DNA from: Treponema sp.
GTDB taxonomy: Bacteria > Spirochaetota > Spirochaetia > Treponematales > Breznakiellaceae
Length of the DNA stretch: 5,780 nucleotides
Assembly: GCA_009786675.1 (NCBI GenBank)
Contig: WQRP01000102.1
Span: 1 to 5,780 of the forward strand
Direction: 5' to 3'
Both the position numbers and the translations under genes were made by a program. Shown in pieces: positions 1 to 5,770 of this stretch. The first letter of the stretch is position 1; each line of letters begins with the position of its first letter. The notes beneath the pieces were generated by a model that was given only the letters and a program-made list of their open reading frames with translations, ran no database searches and had not been told where the DNA came from.

Positions 1-1
1 T

Positions 2-1132
2 CTTCGGGCTACATGGACAGCGCCGAATGTCCCAAGGAACAGGCATGAGATAAGGTTAATTGCCACTCCTCATGCAAACGACACCACCTTCTACGTTGAC
101 AACATTACCATCATCCCGGTGCCCCCGGCCGTTGTTCCTCCCGAGACGGTTGTTTTTGACTTCCGGACTACGGACTTCGACTTGAACCTCCTGACTGGAA
201 CAGGCGGACAGGGTGCCACTAGAATTCCGTTCTTGCAGAGAGACGGTGGAGGAGACACGGCGACTACGTTTATTCCGGGCCCGCCCAGGCTAATCACCGT
301 CACTGGCCGAGGCGGGGTAGGTCAGGCGCTTCGGTTCACATTGGGCACGGGCGCGAATAGCGTGCCTGCCCAAGCCGGTTACACTTACCGGTTTGAATAC
401 AGCGGCGTATTCCCCGGCGCAGGCGGTACACCGCGTATACGCTTTGAAGGAGGATCCAGGGGTGGTCAAACACATGATGGAGCAAATGTTGCCGCAGGCG
501 TACATTTTACCCATTACATTGAAATGTCTGCGGCGGATGTAATGGCAGGCGGTACTTTGTCCATGTCAGCCAACCCGGGCAGCATAGACATAACCTACAC
601 GTCACTCCGCGTCATTCGGATTCCTCCTGGGAACGGGAATGGCAACGTATATGTATTCAACCTCCAAACGTACCTGGCAAGCCTGGAGCTGGATGTGGAT
701 ATTAGGCCGGCCACAGGGAACTTGGCCTCCACGCATCCTGCCGAGGCCGTAACAATAACAGTGCGCGAAGGCGGTACTCCTGGGCCCCGGTACGTGCATG
801 TGGATCGCCAGCAAGCTAACGCCACTCGCGGTCTTTTGCTGCGGAATGTAGGACTCCAAGCTGGCGATATACTGTTCATAAGCGGACGGCTATTGACTGG
901 GGATCTTGACATGCGGTTACAGGGGCAAGCTCCTACTTTTATGCCCGATATACCCGAGCTTAACCGTGTTGGAGGAGCAATGGTTGATGGTTCACTTGTC
1001 GAAGAGTTTACTATTACCTATACGGTAGCAGGAGACATTGTAGGCAATGACGTTCGCATTCTCCCGCACAATCAGGGCATTGCGGCTCAGTTCCACATCT
1101 ATGACATCACCGTCACCAGAGGTGGTAACTAG
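2..1132 (+). CDS. C-terminal part of a multi-module secreted protein with carbohydrate-binding-like beta-sandwich domains (5' partial)
   Basis: The reading frame is open from base 2 to TAG 1130-1132 (376 residues), so the GTG at 119 is an internal codon and the true start lies left of the window. Three modules are visible. Residues 1-38 are the end of module 1, closing with TTFYVDNITI, a typical last strand of CBM4/9-like domains. A proline-rich linker (PVPPAVVPPE, residues 39-48) leads to module 2 (49-207), which closes with IDITYTSLRVIRI. A PPGNGNG linker (208-214) leads to module 3 (215-376), which closes with FHIYDITVT. The protein is rich in Gly, Thr and Val, and I see no Cys, no transmembrane segment and no catalytic motif in this part. 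Known of such families: tandem modules of this kind often sit C-terminal to glycoside hydrolases such as xylanases. Inference: an extracellular polysaccharide-binding or hydrolase protein whose catalytic part is off-window. An adhesin or other surface protein is an alternative. GC is clearly lower than in the two genes to the right. A strong terminator follows. Confidence 0.8.
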   Translation, partial: LRATWTAPNVPRNRHEIRLIATPHANDTTFYVDNITIIPVPPAVVPPETVVFDFRTTDFDLNLLTGTGGQGATRIPFLQRDGGGDTATTFIPGPPRLITVTGRGGVGQALRFTLGTGANSVPAQAGYTYRFEYSGVFPGAGGTPRIRFEGGSRGGQTHDGANVAAGVHFTHYIEMSAADVMAGGTLSMSANPGSIDITYTSLRVIRIPPGNGNGNVYVFNLQTYLASLELDVDIRPATGNLASTHPAEAVTITVREGGTPGPRYVHVDRQQANATRGLLLRNVGLQAGDILFISGRLLTGDLDMRLQGQAPTFMPDIPELNRVGGAMVDGSLVEEFTITYTVAGDIVGNDVRILPHNQGIAAQFHIYDITVTRGGN

Positions 1133-1171
1133 GAAGTGGCTAGCCTGCATTGATAGTATGCGAAGGGCACA

Positions 1172-1210
1172 ATACCCCGCCCTTTAGGGCGTTCTAAGGG
1201 TATGCACCCT
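1172..1210 (+). other. Alternative small hairpins downstream of the modular protein gene
   Basis: CGCCC (1178-1182) pairs with GGGCG (1187-1191) around a TTTA loop, and ATACCC (1172-1177) can pair with GGGTAT (1198-1203) outside it. The segment AGGGT (1197-1201) can instead pair with ACCCT (1206-1210) around an ATGC loop. The outer pair and the second hairpin exclude one another. There is no T-run immediately after, so this is a weak structure on its own. It may be 3'-end structure protecting the upstream mRNA, or chance. The rest of 1133-1171 shows nothing I can name. Confidence 0.3.
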
Positions 1211-1224
1211 GAGACAGATTTCTT

Positions 1225-1269
1225 TCCAAAACAACAACCCCGCATTCATCGCGGGGTTGTTGTTTTGGA
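1225..1269 (+). terminator. Perfect inverted-repeat intrinsic terminator, likely bidirectional
   Basis: An uninterrupted 19-bp stem is formed by 1225-1243 and 1251-1269 around the 7-base loop ATTCATC. The loop-proximal part is GC-rich (CCCCGC/GCGGGG) and the right arm ends in a T-rich run (TTGTTGTTTTGG). The left arm is correspondingly A-rich, so the structure would look the same from the other strand. It lies about 90 bases after the stop of the modular protein gene and separates it from the acetyltransferase promoter. Confidence 0.85.
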
Positions 1270-1277
1270 GATTTGAA

Positions 1278-1436
1278 ATGGCTAAATCCGACTGGGTTTT
1301 TCCTATTCCCGAACCACTTGCCTCCTTATTTATCAGCCAAATAACTTTGCCCTGTTTCGCAAGAACCCAGTGCGGAAAACGAACGGTTCCTTACGGGAAT
1401 TCGTTTGCCCCTTCCCCCCATACCGTGTTACTATAG
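1278..1436 (+). CDS. Possible 52-residue small ORF (doubtful)
   Basis: ATG 1278 lies 7 bases after GGAG (1267-1270), a correctly spaced Shine-Dalgarno sequence, and the frame runs to TAG 1434-1436. The product begins MAKSDWVFPIPEPLASLF, is Pro-rich, has two Cys, and shows no signal peptide or motif I recognise. Against it: the ribosome-binding site is at the foot of the 19-bp terminator stem, and the 3' half overlaps the whole promoter of the next gene. The region lacks the third-position GC bias of the neighbouring genes. It may be a chance ORF or the remnant of a longer gene. Confidence 0.15.
   Translation: MAKSDWVFPIPEPLASLFISQITLPCFARTQCGKRTVPYGNSFAPSPHTVLL
1377..1406 (+). promoter_or_regulatory. 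Imperfect palindrome abutting the -35 box (candidate operator)
   Basis: AAACGAA (1377-1383) pairs with TTCGTTT (1400-1406), and inside it TTCC (1387-1390) pairs with GGAA (1396-1399). This gives an 11-bp interrupted palindrome with a 3-base bulge (CGG) and a 5-base centre. Its right arm overlaps the first two bases of the -35 hexamer, where a repressor or activator could act. No regulator gene is in the window, so the binding role is inference. Confidence 0.3.
1405..1434 (+). promoter_or_regulatory. Sigma70-type extended -10 promoter of the acetyltransferase gene, predicted leaderless
   Basis: The -35 element is TTGCCC (1405-1410). An 18-bp spacer follows, then TACTAT (1429-1434), preceded by TG at 1426-1427 (extended -10). 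Only six bases (AGGGGA) separate the -10 from ATG 1441, so a start seven bases after the -10 falls on the A of the ATG. The AGGGGA touches the ATG and is too close to act as a normal Shine-Dalgarno. The same layout recurs before the gene at 2746. Confidence 0.65.
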
Positions 1437-1440
1437 GGGA

Positions 1441-2664
1441 ATGACCGAGATACGAAGGCTTGCCGCCGGGGAAATACCCCAACTGGACAGAATCCACACG
1501 GTGGTCTACAACCAGCGGAGGGATTTCCCTCGGGAAAAGCCCGGGGAGGACGGGGCCAAGGACGAGCCTTCCGGGCATCCCCCGCACTGGGCCTGGGGCG
1601 CCTTCGAGAAGGGCAGGCTCCTTTCGTGCATGAGGGAAATAGATTTCCTTATGAGCTTTGACGGCGGCCACGCCAGGATGTCCGGGATAGGCGGCGTCGG
1701 GACCCTGCCGGAGGCCCGCAAGGGCGGCCTGGTGCGGCGGATTTTCGAGAAACTGCTTCCGGAGGCCCGCGAAAGCGGGGTCGTCTTTTCCACCCTTACG
1801 CCCTTTTCCCACGACTACTACCGGATGTTCGGCTACGAGATCGCCTGCGCCCGCAACAACGTAAGCATTCCCGCCAGGGACTTTCTTGGGATTAAGCCAA
1901 GGGGCGAGTTCGTCCAGGTTTTCCCTGGGGACGACACCGGCGCGCTCCAGGAGGTGCACTCGGCGTACATAGGCGGCCTTAACCACGGGATACGCCGGGA
2001 CCACTGGCCGGACGGCCGCGCCTGGAGGGAATTCACCGAAAACGACCCCTACGCCACTGGTATCTTTCTATATCTATGGAAGGACGACGACGGAAAACCC
2101 CGGGGCTACGTCAAGTACAAGGACGAGGACAACGGCGGCGAGGGGCACGCCATGTCCGTGGTGGAACTTGCCTTTGCCGACAGGGAGGGGCTTTACGGCG
2201 TGCTGGGCATAGTGGGCGGCCTTTCGGCGCAGTTCAGGAGCCTCAAGTGGCCCATGCCCACGTTTGTCGACCCCTGCGACTTTACCGGGAACGCCTGGGA
2301 GATAGACCAGAGTATCAGCCCCAGGGACATGACTAGGGTGGTGAACGTCGGGGCCGCCCTGGGGATGATGCGCCGGCCGCCCGGCGAGGGCGCCTACGTC
2401 GTCGAGGTGGAGGACGCCAACCTGGCGGCGAACTCCGGAAGGTACCTTGTGGAGTTCGGCCCCGGCGAGACCAGGGTGTCGCCCACGCAAAAGGGGGCCC
2501 ACCTTAGATGCGACATCCGGGCCCTTAGCCAGCTTGTCACCGGCTACCGTGCCCTGGAAAACGCCGTGCTTTCGCGCCGCTCCGGGCTGGAGGTTTGCGG
2601 GAACCTGGAAACCCTAAGCCGGGTGTTTACCCTTCGCCCCCAGCACGTCACGGAGTATTTCTAA
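1441..2664 (+). CDS. Eis-like GNAT-family N-acetyltransferase
   Basis: A 407-residue protein, close to the usual Eis length of about 400. It is predicted to transfer acetyl from acetyl-CoA to an amine in the cytoplasm; Eis of Mycobacterium acetylates aminoglycosides and other amines, but the substrate here is unknown. The first GNAT domain spans about residues 1-150, with the signature MSGIGGVGTLPEARKGG at 80-96 providing the acetyl-CoA loop (R93-x-x-G96). HDYYRMFGYE (124-133) carries the Tyr (126 or 127) matching the Eis general acid. A second GNAT-like domain covers about 155-295, and an SCP2-like domain about 300-403. The chain ends in Phe407; in mycobacterial Eis the terminal Phe carboxylate is the catalytic base, so the C-terminus looks intact. 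ATG 1441 is chosen because TTG 1405, 12 codons earlier, is the -35 box. The gene has its own promoter and a terminator upstream, so it is probably monocistronic. Family call firm, substrate unknown. Confidence 0.88.
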   Translation: MTEIRRLAAGEIPQLDRIHTVVYNQRRDFPREKPGEDGAKDEPSGHPPHWAWGAFEKGRLLSCMREIDFLMSFDGGHARMSGIGGVGTLPEARKGGLVRRIFEKLLPEARESGVVFSTLTPFSHDYYRMFGYEIACARNNVSIPARDFLGIKPRGEFVQVFPGDDTGALQEVHSAYIGGLNHGIRRDHWPDGRAWREFTENDPYATGIFLYLWKDDDGKPRGYVKYKDEDNGGEGHAMSVVELAFADREGLYGVLGIVGGLSAQFRSLKWPMPTFVDPCDFTGNAWEIDQSISPRDMTRVVNVGAALGMMRRPPGEGAYVVEVEDANLAANSGRYLVEFGPGETRVSPTQKGAHLRCDIRALSQLVTGYRALENAVLSRRSGLEVCGNLETLSRVFTLRPQHVTEYF

Positions 2665-2669
2665 AAAAA

Positions 2670-2694
2670 CCGCCGTAGGCGGAAAAATTTTCCG
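2670..2694 (+). terminator. Weak hairpins after the acetyltransferase gene, possible terminator
   Basis: CCGCC (2670-2674) pairs with GGCGG (2678-2682) around GTA, starting five bases after the stop codon. It is preceded by an A-run and followed by AAAAATTTT. An overlapping alternative is CGGAA (2680-2684) with TTCCG (2690-2694), followed by TTTG. Both stems are short and the T-run is poor, so termination would be weak. The AT-rich segment may instead act as upstream element DNA for the promoter that follows. Confidence 0.3.
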
Positions 2695-2709
2695 TTTGAA
2701 AAATTCCGC
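2679..2709 (+). promoter_or_regulatory. Inverted repeat GCGGAA/TTCCGC directly before the -35 box
   Basis: GCGGAA (2679-2684) and TTCCGC (2704-2709) are perfect complements separated by 19 AT-rich bases, and the right arm ends on the base before the -35 hexamer. The upstream region of the acetyltransferase gene also has GCGGAAAA (1372-1379) and AATTC (1398-1402) just before its TTGCC. This could be a shared operator, UP-element-like DNA, or coincidence in a short AT-rich gap. Confidence 0.3.
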
Positions 2710-2739
2710 TTGCCATTTTACGTTCGCTTGTGGTACAAT
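2710..2739 (+). promoter_or_regulatory. Sigma70-type extended -10 promoter of the solute-binding protein gene, predicted leaderless
   Basis: The -35 element is TTGCCA (2710-2715). An 18-bp spacer follows, then TACAAT (2734-2739), with TG at 2731-2732 giving an extended -10. Six bases (GGTGTT) separate it from ATG 2746, so the expected transcription start is the A of the ATG. There is no purine-rich Shine-Dalgarno between promoter and start. This promoter probably drives the transporter operon. Confidence 0.7.
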
Positions 2740-2745
2740 GGTGTT

Positions 2746-5700
2746 ATGGCGAAAATAGACGTTGGCAATGAACTTGCCGCCAAGTTACGGAAGGCCGCCG
2801 TTTACGCGGTGGTGGTCCTTGTTTTGGTTCTCGCTGTCTTCCTGCTGACCGGTGCCCGCGTCGAGGATTTTTCCGACAGATGGTACGGCCACGACCTTAC
2901 CGTCGGGCTCGCGGGCAGGGACAATACCTACGCCCGCTTCCTGGCGCGCGTCGGGCACGTTCCCTTGGGCACCCAGGACAGGCCGGTGGACATTGCCTCG
3001 TGGAGCGCCGCCGACGGCGCCTCCCTGCTTGCCGGCTTCGAGGGCGAGTCCATGGTCCTGCGTACCGAGGAAAGGGGCTTCGTCGAGTTCACGGTTTATC
3101 TGGGGCAGGCCGGGCTGTACAACCTTCATATAGAGTACTTCCCTCTTGAGGCTCGCGGCATAGACATAGAGCGCAGGGTAAGGATAAACGGCGAGATACC
3201 GTTCCTTGGGGCCGACAGGCTGATGTTCAGGCGCGTCTGGGGCGACGCCCCCGGCGGGCGCCGGATGGACAACCAGGGCAACGAGGTGCGCGCCAGCCAG
3301 ATAGAGTTTCCCCGGTGGGAAAGGGCGTGGTTCAGGGATCTCCTGGGGTACAACGTCGATCCCTACCTTTTTTATTTTTCGGCGGGGTACAACACCATAC
3401 GCCTGGAGGGGGTAAACGAGCCCATGGCGATTCGCGCGTTCACGCTGAAGGCGCCTTCGCCCCCCGGGAGCCACGCCGAGTTCCTGGCGGGCTTTGACCT
3501 TGGCGAGTTCAGGAACAGGGACACCCGTTTCATGATGAGGGTGCAGGGCGAGGACGCCGTGCGCCGCTCCGATCCGTCCCTGGCGCCCGTGCACGACCGC
3601 TCCTCCGGGGCGACCTACCCGCCGGCGCCGTCCAGGATCAGGTTCAACATGATCGGTGGCCACCCCTGGCGCGTGGCGGGCCAATGGATAGAATGGGAGT
3701 TCGAGGTGCCGGAGGACGGGATGTACCGTATCTCCGTAAAGGCCAGGCAGAACTACAACAGGGGCTTCGTGTCCAACCGCGCGATCATGATCAACGGGGA
3801 GGTTCCCAGCAGGGAGCTTTCCGCCGTGCCCTTCATGTTCAACAACCGGTGGCAGCTCGTGACCCTGTCCGACGATTACGGGGAGTACCTGTTCTTCCCC
3901 CTCCGCGCCGGCACCAACACCATCCGGATGGAGGTGGTCATGGGCAGGCTGGGCGAGATGCTTACCACCATAGAGGAAAGCGTCTACCGCCTGAACGAGA
4001 TGTACCGCCAGATTCTGGTGCTCACAGGGCCGAACCCGGATCCGTTCCGCGACTACCGGATAGAGGCGGTGTATCCCCACCTTATCCCGGCTATGGAACT
4101 GGAAAGCCGGATCCTTTACAGGCTGGTTGACGAGCTGACCGCCTATTCCGGCGAGCGCAGTCCCCAGACCGCCGCCGCGATGACCCTGGCGCGCCAGCTG
4201 GAGATTTTCTCCAGGCGGCCGGACAGGATTCCCAGGCAGTTGGTCAACTTCCGGCAGAACGTAAGCTCGCTTGGCGACAGCCTTCTGGCTCTTGCCCAGG
4301 GGCAGCTTGACATCGACTACATAGTAATAAGCGCCGCCGACGCGGAGCTTCCGTCCACGGGGGAAAGTTTCCTGGGCAGCGTGGCCCACGAGTTCCGGTC
4401 CTTTATCGCGTCGTTCTTCATGGATTTTGACAGCCTGGGCGACGTCCACGACGGGGAGGGCGTCATAACCGTGTGGATGCTTGCCGGGCGCGAGCAGAGC
4501 ACCATCCTGAAGCGGATGATCGACGACACCTTCACCCCGGACACCGGGATAATGGTCAACGTCAGGCTGGTCGCCCCCGAGGCCCTGATGCCCGCGGTGG
4601 TCGCCGGCATAGGGCCGGACGTCGCGCTTACCGTGCAGCAGGGCGACCCGGTGAACTACGCCCTCCGCAACGCCGTGGTGGATCTTTCGCGGTTCCCCGG
4701 CTTCGAGGAGACGGCCGCGCAGTTCCACGAGGGCGTCATCACGCCCTTCCGCTTCCAGGGCGGCGTGTTCGGCCTGCCGGAGACGCAGTTTTTCCACGTC
4801 ATGTTCTACCGCAGGGACATCATGGAGGAGCTGGAGATAACGCCCCCCAGGACCTGGGACGACCTTATAAGCATTCTGCCGGTTATCCAAAGAAACAACA
4901 TGAACGTCGGTATCCCGTCGGTGGCCGGGGTCGGCGTGGCCGCGGACTTTTCCAACTTTTTGGCGCACCTGTTCCAGCGCGGCGGCAACCTGTACAACGC
5001 GGACGGCTCGCGCACCATGCTTGACAGCGAGATAGCCATCGAGGCCTTCGACTTTTACACGCAGTTCTTTACGCACTTCAGGACGCCGATGGTCTTCGAC
5101 TTCGTCAACCGCTTCCGATCCGGCGAGATGCCCCTGGCCTTCGCCGACTACACCAACTTCAACGTCCTGGAGGTGTTCGCGCCGGAAATTCGCGGACTGT
5201 GGGGCTTCGGCCTTGTTCCGGGGCTTCCGCAGGACCGGTGCTTTGAGTACGGGCGGGTCGTCGGCTACGCGATAAGCCCCCTGCAAAGCCACTGCGTTTT
5301 CTGCCTGCCCGACCCGCCCGAGGACATGGTGAACCGTTCGATATCCACCGGCAGCCTTGCCTCCATGATTTTCGCCCGGGCGGAGCGCGAGGGCCGCGAC
5401 CTGATGGCCTGGGAATTCCTTCGCTGGTGGCTCAGCACCGAGACCCAGCTTCGTTTCGGGCGGGAGCTCGAGAGCATCATTGGTTCGGCCGCCCGGCACC
5501 CGACGGCCAACATCGAGGCGTTCAGGCGGCTTCCCTGGGGCACCGAGCAGATGGCGATACTGGACGAGCAGCGTTCCTGGGCCGTGGGCGTTCCCGAGGT
5601 TCCGGGCGGTTACTTGGTTGGCCGCCACATAACCAACGCGACGCGCCGCATCCTGACCAGGGGCGACGACACCAGGGAGACCCTGCTTGACTTTACCCTT

Positions 5701-5766
5701 GTTATCAACGACGAGCTTAGAAGAAAGCGGCTTGAGTTTGGGCTGCCGATATATGAAGGGAGATAA
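2746..5766 (+). CDS. Membrane-anchored ABC transporter sugar-binding protein with N-terminal CBM-like domains
   Basis: A 1006-residue protein, about twice a usual family-1 solute-binding protein. A basic N-terminus precedes one hydrophobic segment (residues 17-37), read as an uncleaved anchor or signal; it ends LLTGA, so the lipoprotein Cys is absent. Two CBM6/35-like beta-sandwich regions follow at about 85-237 and 285-397, each ending with an NTIR-type strand. A mostly helical region covers about 400-565 (ESVYRLNEMYRQI, PDPFRDYRIE, LDIDYIVIS). The sugar-binding domain starts near 573 and shows DPVNYALRNAVVDLSRF, GLPETQFFHVMFYRRDI, PPRTWDDL, FADYTNFNV, APEIRGLWGFGLVPG and WEFLRWWLSTETQLRFG. 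This order matches long sugar-binding proteins of Paenibacillus and spirochaetes. Predicted role: capture an oligosaccharide outside the cell and hand it to a permease; the exact sugar cannot be read. The only three Cys (832, 850, 853) lie in an apparent insertion at about 827-860. ATG 2746 is chosen because TTG 2710 is the -35 box. The next gene starts 4 bases after the stop. Confidence 0.9.
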   Translation: MAKIDVGNELAAKLRKAAVYAVVVLVLVLAVFLLTGARVEDFSDRWYGHDLTVGLAGRDNTYARFLARVGHVPLGTQDRPVDIASWSAADGASLLAGFEGESMVLRTEERGFVEFTVYLGQAGLYNLHIEYFPLEARGIDIERRVRINGEIPFLGADRLMFRRVWGDAPGGRRMDNQGNEVRASQIEFPRWERAWFRDLLGYNVDPYLFYFSAGYNTIRLEGVNEPMAIRAFTLKAPSPPGSHAEFLAGFDLGEFRNRDTRFMMRVQGEDAVRRSDPSLAPVHDRSSGATYPPAPSRIRFNMIGGHPWRVAGQWIEWEFEVPEDGMYRISVKARQNYNRGFVSNRAIMINGEVPSRELSAVPFMFNNRWQLVTLSDDYGEYLFFPLRAGTNTIRMEVVMGRLGEMLTTIEESVYRLNEMYRQILVLTGPNPDPFRDYRIEAVYPHLIPAMELESRILYRLVDELTAYSGERSPQTAAAMTLARQLEIFSRRPDRIPRQLVNFRQNVSSLGDSLLALAQGQLDIDYIVISAADAELPSTGESFLGSVAHEFRSFIASFFMDFDSLGDVHDGEGVITVWMLAGREQSTILKRMIDDTFTPDTGIMVNVRLVAPEALMPAVVAGIGPDVALTVQQGDPVNYALRNAVVDLSRFPGFEETAAQFHEGVITPFRFQGGVFGLPETQFFHVMFYRRDIMEELEITPPRTWDDLISILPVIQRNNMNVGIPSVAGVGVAADFSNFLAHLFQRGGNLYNADGSRTMLDSEIAIEAFDFYTQFFTHFRTPMVFDFVNRFRSGEMPLAFADYTNFNVLEVFAPEIRGLWGFGLVPGLPQDRCFEYGRVVGYAISPLQSHCVFCLPDPPEDMVNRSISTGSLASMIFARAEREGRDLMAWEFLRWWLSTETQLRFGRELESIIGSAARHPTANIEAFRRLPWGTEQMAILDEQRSWAVGVPEVPGGYLVGRHITNATRRILTRGDDTRETLLDFTLVINDELRRKRLEFGLPIYEGR
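5758..5762 (+). promoter_or_regulatory. Ribosome-binding site of the next gene
   Basis: GGGAG lies inside the last codons of the binding-protein gene, 8 bases before ATG 5771. It favours ATG 5771 over GTG 5767, which would be only 4 bases away. Unlike the two upstream genes, this internal cistron has a conventional Shine-Dalgarno. Confidence 0.7.
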
Positions 5767-5770
5767 GTGA

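Noticed and set aside
1..60. Possible frameshift near the left edge, since another frame also reads without stop until TGA at 46
   Set aside because: The frame ending at 1132 is open from base 2 and gives a sensible module end (HEIRLIATPHANDTTFYVDN), so no frameshift is needed.
119..121. GTG as the start of the first gene
   Set aside because: It lies in the middle of a proline-rich linker, with coding sequence of the preceding module directly upstream in the same frame.
595..912. Overlapping - strand frames inside the modular protein gene
   Set aside because: The products are low-complexity and there is no convincing ribosome-binding site. The + strand frame continues through with module structure.
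1333..2004. Open frame on the - strand over the acetyltransferase gene and its promoter
   Set aside because: It is antisense to conserved GNAT motifs, has no recognisable domain, and is explained by the codon bias of the true gene.
2738..2740. ATG overlapping the -10 box as an alternative start
   Set aside because: It is out of frame with the binding-protein gene and meets TAG after five more codons.
2785..5628. Very long open frame on the - strand opposite the binding-protein gene
   Set aside because: The + strand frame has clear family motifs throughout. The antisense product is rich in Val, His, Gly and Pro without recognisable motifs, and such openness follows from the GC-rich codon bias of the true gene.
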